Origin: a virus
Reading direction: 5' to 3' (one strand)
Virus record (IMG/VR): IMGVR_UViG_3300020578_000228
Location: 1 to 35,850 of that record
DNA: 35,850 nt
Shown here: in pieces, positions 26,101-32,671 of the stretch
How the letters are laid out: every line of letters begins with the position of its first letter
Numbering within the stretch: position 1 is the stretch's first letter
The notes under the pieces: generated by a model
Seen by the model: the letters and a program-made list of their open reading frames with translations, nothing else
The model's database searches: none
What the model was told of the DNA's origin: nothing
Translations under genes and position numbers: made by a program

Positions 26101-29070
26101 ACTTCCAGTGGAGGTTAAATTTACGTACTGTTTTGTCTTGAAATAAAAATCATCACTTCCAGTACCAAGGCCAACGTTTCCTGGAGAAATTATGGATAAT
26201 TTAAAATTATCATCATCTACTTTTGTTACATAATATGATGTTTGACCTAATCCACCGATTACAGTTCCCGTGGTTGTATAAGATATAATTTCTCCCGTAT
26301 TATATCCATGATTTTCAATATTAATACTATCAGATGCTGTATTAATTTTAACAGGAGTTGTAGTTGTTTTTTTGGTTTGATAGTTATATCCAGAATTTTC
26401 AATTGTTATAGATCCTATTTTTTTCTTTTTCTGAACAGACTTGAGTAAATGAGTTCCTACTCCATATCCTGTCAAATTAACCGTATTGATTCCAGCAGTA
26501 ACTCCTTCAAGAGTATTATGAAGTTTAATTGTAGTAGCACTTTGCACAGAAACAAAATATTGAGCGTTTGTTGTTAAACCACCAACGGCACTACCACTTT
26601 GAGTATTATATATTACTTTTTCGCCATTTCTAAATTTATGGTGTGTTGAAAATCCAATAGTATCTGTTGTTAAATTAATCAATCCACTTTCAGCGGATGG
26701 TAATACAACTACTGAGTGATCAAATTGAATTAAATTAGGTTTTGCTAAAGCATTAACCCCATTTCCTCCTGTTATTTTAATAGTTGGAGTATCCAAATAA
26801 TCAAAACCAGGATCTAAAATTTCAATTCTATCGAGTTGTCCAATTACCGAGCAATAAACTGATGCTCCAGAACCAACCTGATCCGTTACATTTAATATTG
26901 GCGGATTAATAATATCATAGTCAGTTCCTCCATCAAGAACATTAATTTTTTCTACTGGCCCAAAATAAACAACATCTTTTGATTTATAATTTAAAACTTC
27001 AACACCGTTAATAAAAACTCCAGTATTACCAGTGGTAGTACTTTCTTTTACTAATGCATTTTCTGGACTTGAAATTTTTCTTATAATTTTTTGTGGTTCT
27101 AAAGTTCTTGTTTCAAAATTTGTATATGTGTAATCACTTATAATAAATTTATTATTTGATACTGTCGTTGAACCGATACTTACAAATTTTCCAGCATTAA
27201 TACTAGATAAACTAGTTGCAATTCTAATAGTAGTATCATTTACTTTTTTAACGTAATATATGCCTGTTGTAATTCCTAAAGTATTACTTGACCCCGATGG
27301 TTTATATACAATAGAATCTCCAGTGAATAATTTGTGATCACCAATTACCAGATCCATTCCACCGAAAAATCCTGAAAAAGTTATCGATTTATCAGAAACA
27401 TTTAATGGTTGATTCAGATAAGTTGGAATTGATGGAGATGCAATATAAAAAGAATCATTCAAATCAGTATAAACATTTTGAACGTTTGATGTATAATTTG
27501 AAAGATCTGGATAATTTGTGGAGTTTACTTTTAATAAATTTTTTTTTAAAGTATAAATTTGAGATGTATTTAATTCTCCTTGCCCACGAACTTTAAACCT
27601 TTTGTTTGTATCATAAGAAAGTATAAATCCAGTTGACTTTACACCAGTTGATGAAATAAAAGTCACAGAATCCCCTAATGACAACGAATGGGAATCATAT
27701 AATGTAACAAGATATGTAAAGTCTGTTACATCAAGCAGGAGTAAAGATTCAACATCGTATTTTACTGGTATATTAAAAAACCAATTATTTTCTTCTGGTT
27801 CTTTAGATTCGTATCCTAAATTCTTAATATAAACTCTATCTCCTTTTTCGTAAGGGCCAACTTGCTTTAAAACATTAAGATTGGATAAAACACCAGTAAC
27901 TCTAAATTTAACCAGACCAGAAGGTGTTGTACCATAAGCAAAAACATTTGCTCGAATAGAACTATTAGAAGTTAAATCAGTAACAATACCTGAGCAACCG
28001 AAAAATTGTGTTAATGACTTTTCTGTATAAGTAACAACCTGAGCGTCTCCAACCACCAATTCTCCAAAATTTGGGAATCCTACTGTAGAATCTACCGTGA
28101 GAACATCTGCACCTGCTGATATTTCTTCAATAAGTTGAGTTTTTGGATGAATTGTAAAAGATCCCTCTATAACTCCAGGAGTTGTAATACCTTTACTATC
28201 TTCAACACTCAACATATAGTACTCTTTATTTCCTCTGATAATTTTTTCAACTTTTGAAATTGCGGCACTTGCCGAATTAATATAATCATTTTTATCCTGA
28301 TAGATTGTCGTATTGACCAATTCCTCAATATTTCCAGATATTTTTTCAACGACTAAATTTCTATTAACTTCAAACTTAGAATCAGAAAGTTGAATGAGAT
28401 AGTCTTTTGGCCTGATAATTTGAACATCTTCGCCATACAGTGCTTTGAATAAAATTTTGATCGAAGAATCTGTGCCCTTAGAGGAATAAAAATCTTTTGA
28501 TTGTTTAATAAAAAGAGATTCATTTAATCCAGAGTAAAATTCTTTATCCTCAAATCCAGGAACAATTTGTTTTTTGACTTTTTTATAAAATTCTTTTAGG
28601 AAAAGAATACTTAAGTTTTTTACAATACTATTGTCCTCATGCTCTGCGGCTTGAGAAGTTGAAAACACTAATTTATCAGTAACTGTAGAGTCTTGATATG
28701 AACTGATGCCGCTAAATCCCCTTACACATCCAGTGAATGATGTTGATGTTTTGCCAGTGTATGTAATGATCTCAGAATCAATTTGAATCAGACCATAAGA
28801 ATCTGGAAACCCTGCGGTGGTTTCTACATTAATAGTTGTAGAGGTGGTTGTAATTTCAGCAGAAAGAGATGTAGAATCGACTAAGTTAGTTAAGTTGTCA
28901 ATTTTGACATAATTATCAATATTTTGAATAATGTCAGATGGGCCGCTTTGACTTTCAATTGCTGTATAGTATTGAGATAAAAACTCTTCTACTAGTGGAT
29001 ACTCTTCTCTAACGAACGAGGGAAGTTGTCCTTGAACGATTAAACTAACGTCGATTCTTGTTTCTGACAT
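17110..29070 (-). CDS. gp7: Giant gp7-like baseplate wedge protein
   Basis: A 3986-residue protein; T4 gp7 has 1032. Residues about 1-230 correspond to the C-terminal part of T4 gp7: LPSFVREEYPLVEEFLSQYY (T4 'EAFCEAYIQYL..GYG'), then KDFYSSKGTDSSIKILFKAL and YGEDVQII (T4 YDFYSTKGIEASYKFLFKVL, YNEEVEIEI). This region is interrupted at 62-135 by a GFPDSYGLIQIDSEIITYTG module. The remaining roughly 3600 residues are beta-rich modules: a YHYH-type domain near 1223-1310 (DGNPIYGPYGY, LDEHNGRF), at least a dozen GxGY..P repeats, six or more 'H..TG..I.Y' modules and three related domains near 2545-2880. It lies between gp6 and gp8, exactly the T4 position. It probably forms the wedge arm plus long host-facing appendages. 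No signal peptide or membrane segment is seen. Confidence 0.82.
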   Translation of the reverse strand: MSETRIDVSLIVQGQLPSFVREEYPLVEEFLSQYYTAIESQSGPSDIIQNIDNYVKIDNLTNLVDSTSLSAEITTTSTTINVETTAGFPDSYGLIQIDSEIITYTGKTSTSFTGCVRGFSGISSYQDSTVTDKLVFSTSQAAEHEDNSIVKNLSILFLKEFYKKVKKQIVPGFEDKEFYSGLNESLFIKQSKDFYSSKGTDSSIKILFKALYGEDVQIIRPKDYLIQLSDSKFEVNRNLVVEKISGNIEELVNTTIYQDKNDYINSASAAISKVEKIIRGNKEYYMLSVEDSKGITTPGVIEGSFTIHPKTQLIEEISAGADVLTVDSTVGFPNFGELVVGDAQVVTYTEKSLTQFFGCSGIVTDLTSNSSIRANVFAYGTTPSGLVKFRVTGVLSNLNVLKQVGPYEKGDRVYIKNLGYESKEPEENNWFFNIPVKYDVESLLLLDVTDFTYLVTLYDSHSLSLGDSVTFISSTGVKSTGFILSYDTNKRFKVRGQGELNTSQIYTLKKNLLKVNSTNYPDLSNYTSNVQNVYTDLNDSFYIASPSIPTYLNQPLNVSDKSITFSGFFGGMDLVIGDHKLFTGDSIVYKPSGSSNTLGITTGIYYVKKVNDTTIRIATSLSSINAGKFVSIGSTTVSNNKFIISDYTYTNFETRTLEPQKIIRKISSPENALVKESTTTGNTGVFINGVEVLNYKSKDVVYFGPVEKINVLDGGTDYDIINPPILNVTDQVGSGASVYCSVIGQLDRIEILDPGFDYLDTPTIKITGGNGVNALAKPNLIQFDHSVVVLPSAESGLINLTTDTIGFSTHHKFRNGEKVIYNTQSGSAVGGLTTNAQYFVSVQSATTIKLHNTLEGVTAGINTVNLTGYGVGTHLLKSVQKKKKIGSITIENSGYNYQTKKTTTTPVKINTASDSINIENHGYNTGEIISYTTTGTVIGGLGQTSYYVTKVDDDNFKLSIISPGNVGLGTGSDDFYFKTKQYVNLTSTGSGTHIFNYPQITATVEGTIGVEIFAGQDFTAKIQPIFRGKIDSIFIENGGNSFGSQEILNFNQPQFTISEGSNAQVTPVIYNGQIVKVVVNNSGYGYNSIPNLTINQVSNSGAGAILTPVIANGSLIEVRIINGGSEYENNTTISVTNPGKNSKFEAVIKSWQINLVEREIFANQITDDDGFLSKSFYENFGLQYSHAYAPRKLRSSVVSQKNNEDLKIFNGIELISNDHSPIIGWAYDGNPIYGPYGYSTATGGSVKALRSGYDLILKSNRPTLALYPLGFFIEDYIYTENGDLDEHNGRFCITPEYPNGVYAYFCTLDTTAIQNQGPFKNYFKPQFPYVIGNSYYSKPIKFNFEKTSNQDKININDTKWLRNVTPYNLTKLRSFYDYLLLPNKIKESVSTINLVSAGSINSIGIKTGGENYKVGDKVIFDNSGTGGQGLSADVSLVRGKNISQISAASSSIAYVEFSASNIGFNFIGFSSFPHNFVNNDVVTITGKYDYKKTNPIVVTNNTLIAITSIASTTNTGLVTYFSVSGNLNFPNIRENDVYQINNEKVKVLNIDKKSSRIRVLRNINQISGVTSYSSGIALTERTRKFQMSFGISTSYDLKANKELYFDPAESVGLGTTAGVGIGSTLFFSNPGVGITQITIPTKTIYIPDHQLDTGTRLIYNSNGGTPISISTNGIASYQLTNNSIVYAAKITNDLIGISTVKVGLGSTGVFVGLGTIPGDTVYFHALGVGNTHSFKTDYDGIFIGAVNQNIVTVSTATTHGLTNGDNITLNAKPGIATTVFVRYNNFNRRMAINPVSFTASDINVPNNTIQLINHRLYNGQKIIHTSSSPCGGLTNETIYYVVVISDNLIKLSSSYYDATLAVPVETIDITSASLGTILPINPPLKAIRNVSFKFDLSDSSLAFTKSGNSYPAFELNFYEDSKFKKPFKTSKNTSTFEISKSGKPGVDANAHTTIKINDYIPNVLYYRLEPIDLENNSLTKTEIIVDEETLNYNKITKVDSLYNGIYTVTVGIDTTSFTFNSVDVPENSSYSSTDGQFEYYTTSLSALGSIHQINVKTNGVNYSSYPKVVSVNSGLGTNAILDVTGINIGTAKKTKLDDIGFDYYSDLSIRPLANLAHILKISNSSTLKSIGITSVGKDYTIAPNLILIDGVTNKLIEDVKLNYNLGDPFVSIIENTKSITDSIASIIPINNINGSGISTISYNNNTKEVTVGLAKSFSNLSDFPFTVGSKFLIENVSVGVGSTGYGYNSENYDYSLFAVKASTPNIGGIGATVVYSLADHLPIGKVPGIWQSADSSFARIISQSHFPIFNIKFEKNNFFKDESVIPNGTVESWDPVNDILRISSNNIYEIGDIIKTLSGSQAKIVDIITNEGIYDVKESEIVKKTWQNNVGFLNDSLQKISDNDYYQYFSYSLKSKVDYDDWDEATNSLVHTVGFKKFGDLIIESTLNQVGLSTTQNDTDVSITVDLQNEIDLDCYYDFDLVTESNFEIDSNIKSNKISFSSRILSDYIESIGNRVVILDDISELFNSNPRANPFTSVDTFLLTSTRSKKYFYSALDTSYNTERQVGLIGFIHDDETGYLNHYGAVYTQDDLGTFDFSVSGTEGNLRFYPFKYKINNYDLTFISFDIEDTAIGVGTTQLGNCVSIAASTKTLAAGTSTATTVVGIASTYRASKVLVQIGATDGSYYEFNELTVLHNGSDVNLLEYFPLATDSPLVSGSVGLGTYVPSISGSNVNIDFVPNSALGVGHTVTTLRVSIGDTSSSGIGTIVLKDTILDSKIVSIPSSPTPTANLITSFFNVEHVGAYYFASVEDTTNNQYEVSELVCITDGTTPGLSEFGIIRTDSSLGTFSVSGTASTTSLNYTPNPNINVQVRLFRQTIGHIHNIALDDELDLGNTNIVSSFGSYEGTENDIKKQFDLTHDGDLIFERAFDASNAGIVSVSDNTIRIPLNYFVTGEEVVYTYPESTSSTANAVGIATTTITGIGTTDKLPNTVYIVKLNELDVRVAASASDALKQIPTVLTLESAGIGTFHKFTAKNQNSKLLVTVDNQIMSPVIGNGVTASLTNSLGYYDTTVTLSGISSIIAGSLIKINDEIMLVNSSSLTSNSITVNRGWVGSGISTHNSGSLVSRLGGDYNIIDSQINFVVPPFGQIPFVNPNARGDEEDYIGLEVSSTFNGRMFMKSGEPGGTLDPYYNNYVFDGTVSTKFNSVENDFTLTNNLNNISGFSTSKAIVLLNNIFQLPARSGSFVSVEGNYDLIESVGISTISFVGTGVALNDDPNVSPFPRGGVIVSIGSTEGFGYQPLVAAGGTATVSVLGAISAISIGNSGSGYRSGIQTVVNVGVATTSLGTPNIEFIGTAAISGGNIVSVAITNPGTGYTSTNPPLVIFDDPLSYSNIPLIYSSSSSAGVGTEAIVDIVVGQGSSIISFEIKNYGYSYKVGEILTVAIGGTTGIPTDTSLSFSEFKITVDDTFSDKFSGWSVGDLQVLDPLDLLFDGVRKVFPLEIDTVRFSVRAKAGSLIDVQANLLIFINDILQVPGDGYIFNSGSLVQFTEAPKPGDTSKILFYKGNGDIDTQSIDILETVKSGDTLQIYDSSFEESQNERLVKEVLSIDEVLTNVYNGPGLTTDPTIIRPVIWCKQRNDVVIDGSYVTKDRISHEPLIHPSTNIIQSVGIASTTIWVENVKTFFNNNSEYPAIDLNPRKISIISQDTLIAAAATAIVSAAGTIQSIVLSSGGKGYTTNPVVTIATPVGLGTTYRAQSSSTISGGAVSTISVTSPGSGYTSTNPPVVLIESPNLTYEVISNVTYDGDFGIITGIATTSIVGIATTGLVFDLFIPQNSFLRNIGINSVGVATTGISGIQTGDYFTVFNSNVGNGVTSLASSNSGIVGIGTSFIDNIYKVAQVSIAQTSAAGIALTYVTRVVVSVASTNGISGFGFSSFYGEYSWGRISGGTRLNPKAFTAYNNGLAGISTSPIVQRYNPLKYRNYST

Positions 29071-29074
29071 GTTT

Positions 29075-30985
29075 TTATAAAATTACGAGTGCTCCGTTTG
29101 CGTAACTTGATGTTACCGTATAAGTTGATCCTGATAAATTAGCACCTGATGAAATTTCATCAGATACAATATTTACAGAACTATTACTACTATCTATCTG
29201 CAAATATAAATCCTGCAATCCAATTACATCATTGGAGAAAGGAATTGCAGAAACTTTAATAATCGGGGCCCCAGATGTAGATTTTTCTGTGCTTATAATA
29301 TTTACTGGATTTAATCTGAGTTCTCCTTTCACATAATCAATCGTTCCAGCCTTAGATACAACGATGGATGGTTGTGTTGGTGATAACAATTTAAAGAAAA
29401 ATACCGATCCATTTTTACCCGTTGAATCTGGCAAATCTCCAAGATAGAGAGTATCTGCAAATCCAGATATATTAAACCCAGACGATTTAATATTATATCC
29501 ACTCATACTCTTCAAATAGAATTGATTGCCAAAACATATTTCATATTCAGCAAATTGGTTCAATGCAACCTGAATATCTCTACGCATATTAATTTTTGTG
29601 ATATTTGATGTTACAGAAATATCACTATCATCAATCAACTTTAAGAATTTACTGTATTTAAATCTTGCTCCATACTTATTCAATTCAGAAGATAATGAAT
29701 AAGATTGAATATGTTCAAGTATTTTAGTTTTTAACGAATCTGCATTTTGATTTAAATTGCTGTTATAATAGACCTTCGTATCATATTCAACATACAGATA
29801 CTTGAGATCAATAATTTCAGTTACAATTCCTGCGACTGTGTATTTCTTTAAATTATTTTTAATTTCTGCTTTGATTGATTGTGAGAGAAGTGAGCCGTTA
29901 ATTGGTTTAATTGCAATAAAGACTTTCCCATACTTAGGTGGATTTAATTGCTCTCCGCCAAATGCGGAAACAGATTCGGCATCGGGATATAGTGTTGGAA
30001 TGATTGATTCAAAATCAGATGCAGTTACAGCACGGTTTTGAGAAGAATAAATTCTTGTTGCATATTTCTTTATTGAATTTACGGATTCAATTTCAGAACC
30101 ATTTTGTGCGGGAGAGTTTGTAGTGATGGTAGATATTCCAGTTACTACTGCGGCTCCATTGTTATCAACAATTGAACCATTATATCTAAAAGCAAAAACG
30201 CCATTCGCAGATTCACCGGTACTTACCACATAAGAAACTGCAAGATAATTTAAATTGTCAAGTTTCTTTCCAAATACATCATCTCCAAAAATAAGTTCAT
30301 ATCTTTGATCTTCAATTTCTTGAATGAAAAATACTTTTGAACTTGACGTTACATCAATTAAATTATTTGCAAGAAGAAAATTTCTTATAACCGAACTTGC
30401 TTGTGTATTTCTTACAAGAACACGAATTGTTGATGTATCAATATTTGGATTCGGCAAAATAAACTTTTGATTTGGATTATTTACATCTACCGTAAAGTTT
30501 TGAGTTAAATAAGTTCCCTCATAAACAATAATATTATTAAAAGATGCAATTTTATCAACAACAGGAACGGTAATGTCATCTGCAATTGCAAAGGTATAAC
30601 TCTCTGCACCAAATGCCTGAGTTGTAGTGACAACAAGACCTTTTTTAAGAGTTAATGTAAGCGGATTAGTTCCGAAGTCAGTTGTATCAACAGTAAAAGA
30701 AATACTGGCCTTTGCAGATCTTCTTGATCTTGGAACATATCCAATTTGACGTGCTAATGAGACTACATTTTCTCTGAGTGTAGCACTATCAATGAATACC
30801 TCATTGCTAATCATATTAGCATTATATGAGGTGATGTAAGTATTATATGCTAAAACATCAATTAACATCGAAAGATTAGATCCTTCAAAATCATAATCAG
30901 TAAACTCCGAGTTAGATCTCAGATATTCCGTAATTGAAGTTTTGATTTGATCAAAATCTAAATTTGTAAAGTTAACTAATGCCAT
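29075..30985 (-). CDS. gp6: Baseplate wedge subunit gp6
   Basis: A 636-residue protein, close to T4 gp6 (660). gp6 forms the inner ring of the baseplate and is the core of each wedge. The N-terminal motif SEFTDYDFEGSNLSMLIDVL with AYNTY (T4 NEFLDYDFEGSRLNVLCDLL, AYNTL) is diagnostic. It is followed by LRENVVSLARQIGYVPRSRR (T4 LRSSVVQAAQDNGYLPTSKS) and, later, SSQNRAVTASDFESIIPTLY (T4 TQQRCVTATDYDTFV) with YGKVFIAIKPINGSLL. The ATG follows the gp25 stop with no gap (TAAATG), so translation is probably coupled. No insertion modules of the kind present in gp7 are evident. Confidence 0.95.
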   Translation of the reverse strand: MALVNFTNLDFDQIKTSITEYLRSNSEFTDYDFEGSNLSMLIDVLAYNTYITSYNANMISNEVFIDSATLRENVVSLARQIGYVPRSRRSAKASISFTVDTTDFGTNPLTLTLKKGLVVTTTQAFGAESYTFAIADDITVPVVDKIASFNNIIVYEGTYLTQNFTVDVNNPNQKFILPNPNIDTSTIRVLVRNTQASSVIRNFLLANNLIDVTSSSKVFFIQEIEDQRYELIFGDDVFGKKLDNLNYLAVSYVVSTGESANGVFAFRYNGSIVDNNGAAVVTGISTITTNSPAQNGSEIESVNSIKKYATRIYSSQNRAVTASDFESIIPTLYPDAESVSAFGGEQLNPPKYGKVFIAIKPINGSLLSQSIKAEIKNNLKKYTVAGIVTEIIDLKYLYVEYDTKVYYNSNLNQNADSLKTKILEHIQSYSLSSELNKYGARFKYSKFLKLIDDSDISVTSNITKINMRRDIQVALNQFAEYEICFGNQFYLKSMSGYNIKSSGFNISGFADTLYLGDLPDSTGKNGSVFFFKLLSPTQPSIVVSKAGTIDYVKGELRLNPVNIISTEKSTSGAPIIKVSAIPFSNDVIGLQDLYLQIDSSNSSVNIVSDEISSGANLSGSTYTVTSSYANGALVIL

Positions 30986-31387
30986 TTATCGAGTTTGTTG
31001 TAGTGCAAATGATAACTGTTGCGGCAATACATCAATCCCTACAATCTCATACTCAATTGTAACGTTAAATTCAAGAGTATCATAGTTTGGAGATACATTA
31101 ACGTTTAATAAATTAATTCTTGGTTCATAAGTATCGATTACATTTTGAATTTCATCACGAACTACAGATGCAGTAAAGTCATCAATGTTATCAAAAAGAA
31201 TACGATTGACTTTTGAACCAAGATTTTCGTTAAAAAAACGTTCGCCGGGAAGTGTAAGAACAAGATTTCTAATAGAACGGGCAATTGCGGTCTCATTTTT
31301 GATTGCCAGCAGGTCATAATTCAGGGGACTAATCTGAAATGACATGCTAAGATCTTTAAAGCCTTTACTTACCCGTTCTACAGGCAT
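30986..31387 (-). CDS. gp25: Baseplate wedge subunit gp25
   Basis: A 133-residue protein, almost the same length as T4 gp25 (132). gp25 binds gp6 and starts polymerisation of the contractile sheath. The family pattern is clear: FKDLSMSFQISPLNYDLLAI, the N-ETAIARSIRNLVLTLPGERF motif with FNENLGSKVNRILFDN (R..i.nll.t..GEr.f.p..Gs.l...lfe), and a C-terminal INLLNVNVSPNYDTLEFNVT strand pair. The old label 'lysozyme' for this family has no catalytic support. A late promoter lies upstream (31409-31416). The leader before the ATG is T-rich and has no Shine-Dalgarno, so initiation may depend on an unstructured leader. Confidence 0.95.
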   Translation of the reverse strand: MPVERVSKGFKDLSMSFQISPLNYDLLAIKNETAIARSIRNLVLTLPGERFFNENLGSKVNRILFDNIDDFTASVVRDEIQNVIDTYEPRINLLNVNVSPNYDTLEFNVTIEYEIVGIDVLPQQLSFALQQTR

Positions 31388-31408
31388 AAAAAAATAATAA
31401 ATCTATCT

Positions 31409-31416
31409 TATTTATC
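31409..31416 (-). promoter_or_regulatory. Late promoter GATAAATA upstream of gp25
   Basis: GATAAATA fits the NATAAATA consensus. It lies 21 bases before the gp25 start and just after the stop of the 81-aa gene, so it probably drives the whole gp25-gp6-gp7 late block. Confidence 0.7.
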
Positions 31417-31423
31417 AGGGTTT

Positions 31424-31669
31424 TTACATTCCATAGGTGGGTTCAGTGCCATATTCCCAGTCATCATAGTCTTCATGATTACGAATTTTCTCATGAATCT
31501 CTTTTTGATGATGAAAATCGTGTTTTTTGGGTGTCAGATCATCATGATTAATCTCACGAAGCATCTTTTTCTCTAAAATTTGATCTAGAACACCATAATC
31601 TGATGTTAAATTTGTTGTTCCCCACAGATCATACATGTAATTTTGATCTCGATCTACTGGTTTTCCCAT
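31424..31669 (-). CDS. 81-aa hydrophilic protein, unknown function
   Basis: An 81-residue protein beginning MGKPVDRDQNYMYDLWGTTN. It is very polar, with a histidine/acidic C-terminal half (KKHDFHHQKEIHEKIRNHED, then YDDWEYGTEPTYGM) and a predicted helix around VLDQILEKKMLREI. It has one of the best ribosome binding sites in the window (AGGAGA six bases before the ATG). The AGGAG lies at the edge of a small hairpin (31678-31694), which could modulate initiation. It comes just before gp25 but on the upstream side of the late promoter, so it may be expressed earlier. I do not recognise a family. Histidine clusters hint at metal binding, without more support. Confidence 0.72.
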   Translation of the reverse strand: MGKPVDRDQNYMYDLWGTTNLTSDYGVLDQILEKKMLREINHDDLTPKKHDFHHQKEIHEKIRNHEDYDDWEYGTEPTYGM

Positions 31670-31700
31670 TTTCTCTCCTGATTTTGGTAATCAGAACTTT

Positions 31701-32333
31701 TTACGGGGTTTCTATCCCGATTTCGTACATAAAATCGTCGGAAGTTTCTATTTTTCGAAGATTTTCAACAGAATATTCGGTTAAATCAATCTCATAACCT
31801 GGATTTTTTGTGATACGATTACGAATCCATGCATCATCATACCATAAAATCTTATTATTTGGATATGCATAGAAGTTTCCATTATCCATTTTGAAAAAAT
31901 GAGCACATTTATGCTCTGGTGTCTCACTGAAATTAGTATTTAAAGTTGATTTTGACTCCCATGACCAATCAAGAGTGAACATATAAATTCCTTCATTCTT
32001 TTCTCCCTTATAATTGATCATTTCTGCACGTAATCCAGCAAGACGTGAACGAACTTGAACATCAACATATGGAGAAAAGCAATCCCACCACATACATTCT
32101 TCAAGTTTAGGAACAGGTGCATCAGGCTTCCAACAAAATGCATGAATTGGTCTTCGAGTCCAATTGACCCCATTCTCTAGAAACGTCTCAAAGAGGGGTA
32201 CATGCTTCTCTAAGGATGCTACAGAATGCACATCACATAAAGTTACCTCTCCATGTCCTTTTTTATGATTGTAGAGAAATTCATTACGAATGTAACAAGT
32301 AAATGTCGGAAGATTGTGATTGAGATATGCCAT
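31701..32333 (-). CDS. Conserved phage protein, unknown function (210 aa)
   Basis: A 210-residue protein from the ATG at 32333; a TTG three codons upstream is less likely. It opens AYLNHNLPTFTCYIRNEFLY followed by NHKKGHGEVTLCDVHSV. This 'lPtF.CyvR.EfLy...kGHGe' pattern is a family I associate with T4-like cyanophages, with no known activity. Further conserved-looking parts are WWDCFSPYVDVQVRSRLAGL and YMFTLDWSWES, then CAHFFKMDNGNFYAYPNNKI with LWYDDAWI. The high tryptophan, histidine and cysteine content suggests a compact globular domain. The ribosome binding site is poor. A small terminator-like hairpin (32344-32361) lies directly before the start, so expression may be reduced or regulated. 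Confidence 0.78.
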   Translation of the reverse strand: MAYLNHNLPTFTCYIRNEFLYNHKKGHGEVTLCDVHSVASLEKHVPLFETFLENGVNWTRRPIHAFCWKPDAPVPKLEECMWWDCFSPYVDVQVRSRLAGLRAEMINYKGEKNEGIYMFTLDWSWESKSTLNTNFSETPEHKCAHFFKMDNGNFYAYPNNKILWYDDAWIRNRITKNPGYEIDLTEYSVENLRKIETSDDFMYEIGIETP

Positions 32334-32343
32334 AATGTTCAAT

Positions 32344-32361
32344 AAAAAAGCAAGGATTGCT
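32344..32361 (-). terminator. Small terminator-like hairpin before the 210-aa gene
   Basis: On the minus strand AGCAA-TCC-TTGCT is followed by TTTTT. The stem is only 5 bp (7 with two G-T pairs). It lies between the stop of the 46-aa gene (32378) and the start at 32333, so it may be a partial terminator. Confidence 0.4.
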
Positions 32362-32377
32362 CCCTGCTCTATCTATA

Positions 32378-32518
32378 TTAATTTCCTTGTCCGCGATACT
32401 TTTTTTTACGTCCATTACGAGATGTAGCCGAGAGTAACGTGCGAGAAGATTGGCCCTGACGAGTCTTCTTAGGCGGCCCTGGAGCCCAGAAGACTTTATT
32501 CATACTACCTTTTGCCAT
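32378..32518 (-). CDS. 46-aa highly basic protein, unknown function
   Basis: A short gene, 46 codons, with an excellent context: GGAGG lies eight bases before the ATG, inside the end of the previous gene, and the ATG follows that gene's TAA directly. The product is rich in arginine and lysine: MAKGSMNKVFWAPGPPKKTR at the start and TSRNGRKKKYRGQGN at the end. I recall a similar small basic protein (N-VFWAPG..KKTRQG) in T4-like cyanophages, but no function. The charge suggests binding to nucleic acid or to the host transcription or translation machinery. Confidence 0.8.
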   Translation of the reverse strand: MAKGSMNKVFWAPGPPKKTRQGQSSRTLLSATSRNGRKKKYRGQGN

Positions 32519-32671
32519 TTAGATTTCCTCCATTTCAATTAAAGTTGGATCAACTATCTCTCCATTATAATAAGAGATCGAGAGTTCGTCAAGAACCTCA
32601 GAACAATCTTCTGTAGTGAGGTTCATATAAATTTTACGTCCTTTATAAAGAATATTGTAAAGTTTGTCCAT
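32519..32671 (-). CDS. 50-aa small acidic protein, unknown function
   Basis: Fifty codons starting MDKLYNILYKGRKIYMNLTT and ending DPTLIEMEEI. The ATG shares its A with the TAA of the glycosyltransferase gene (TAATG), and its stop is followed immediately by the next ATG, so three genes are read as one coupled unit. The pattern of two short strands with a KGRKIYM turn and then a helix with ECSEVLDEL-like spacing (EDCSEVLDELSISYY) resembles small phage proteins that I cannot assign. It is acidic in its second half. Confidence 0.75.
   Translation of the reverse strand: MDKLYNILYKGRKIYMNLTTEDCSEVLDELSISYYNGEIVDPTLIEMEEI

Noticed and set aside
30986-31387. Calling gp25 a lysozyme
   Set aside because: The 'lysozyme-like' label is historical. 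No catalytic glutamate/aspartate arrangement is visible and the T4 protein is structural.
32334-32342. TTG start three codons upstream for the 210-aa protein
   Set aside because: The ATG at 32333 fits the family start better and neither has a good ribosome binding site.
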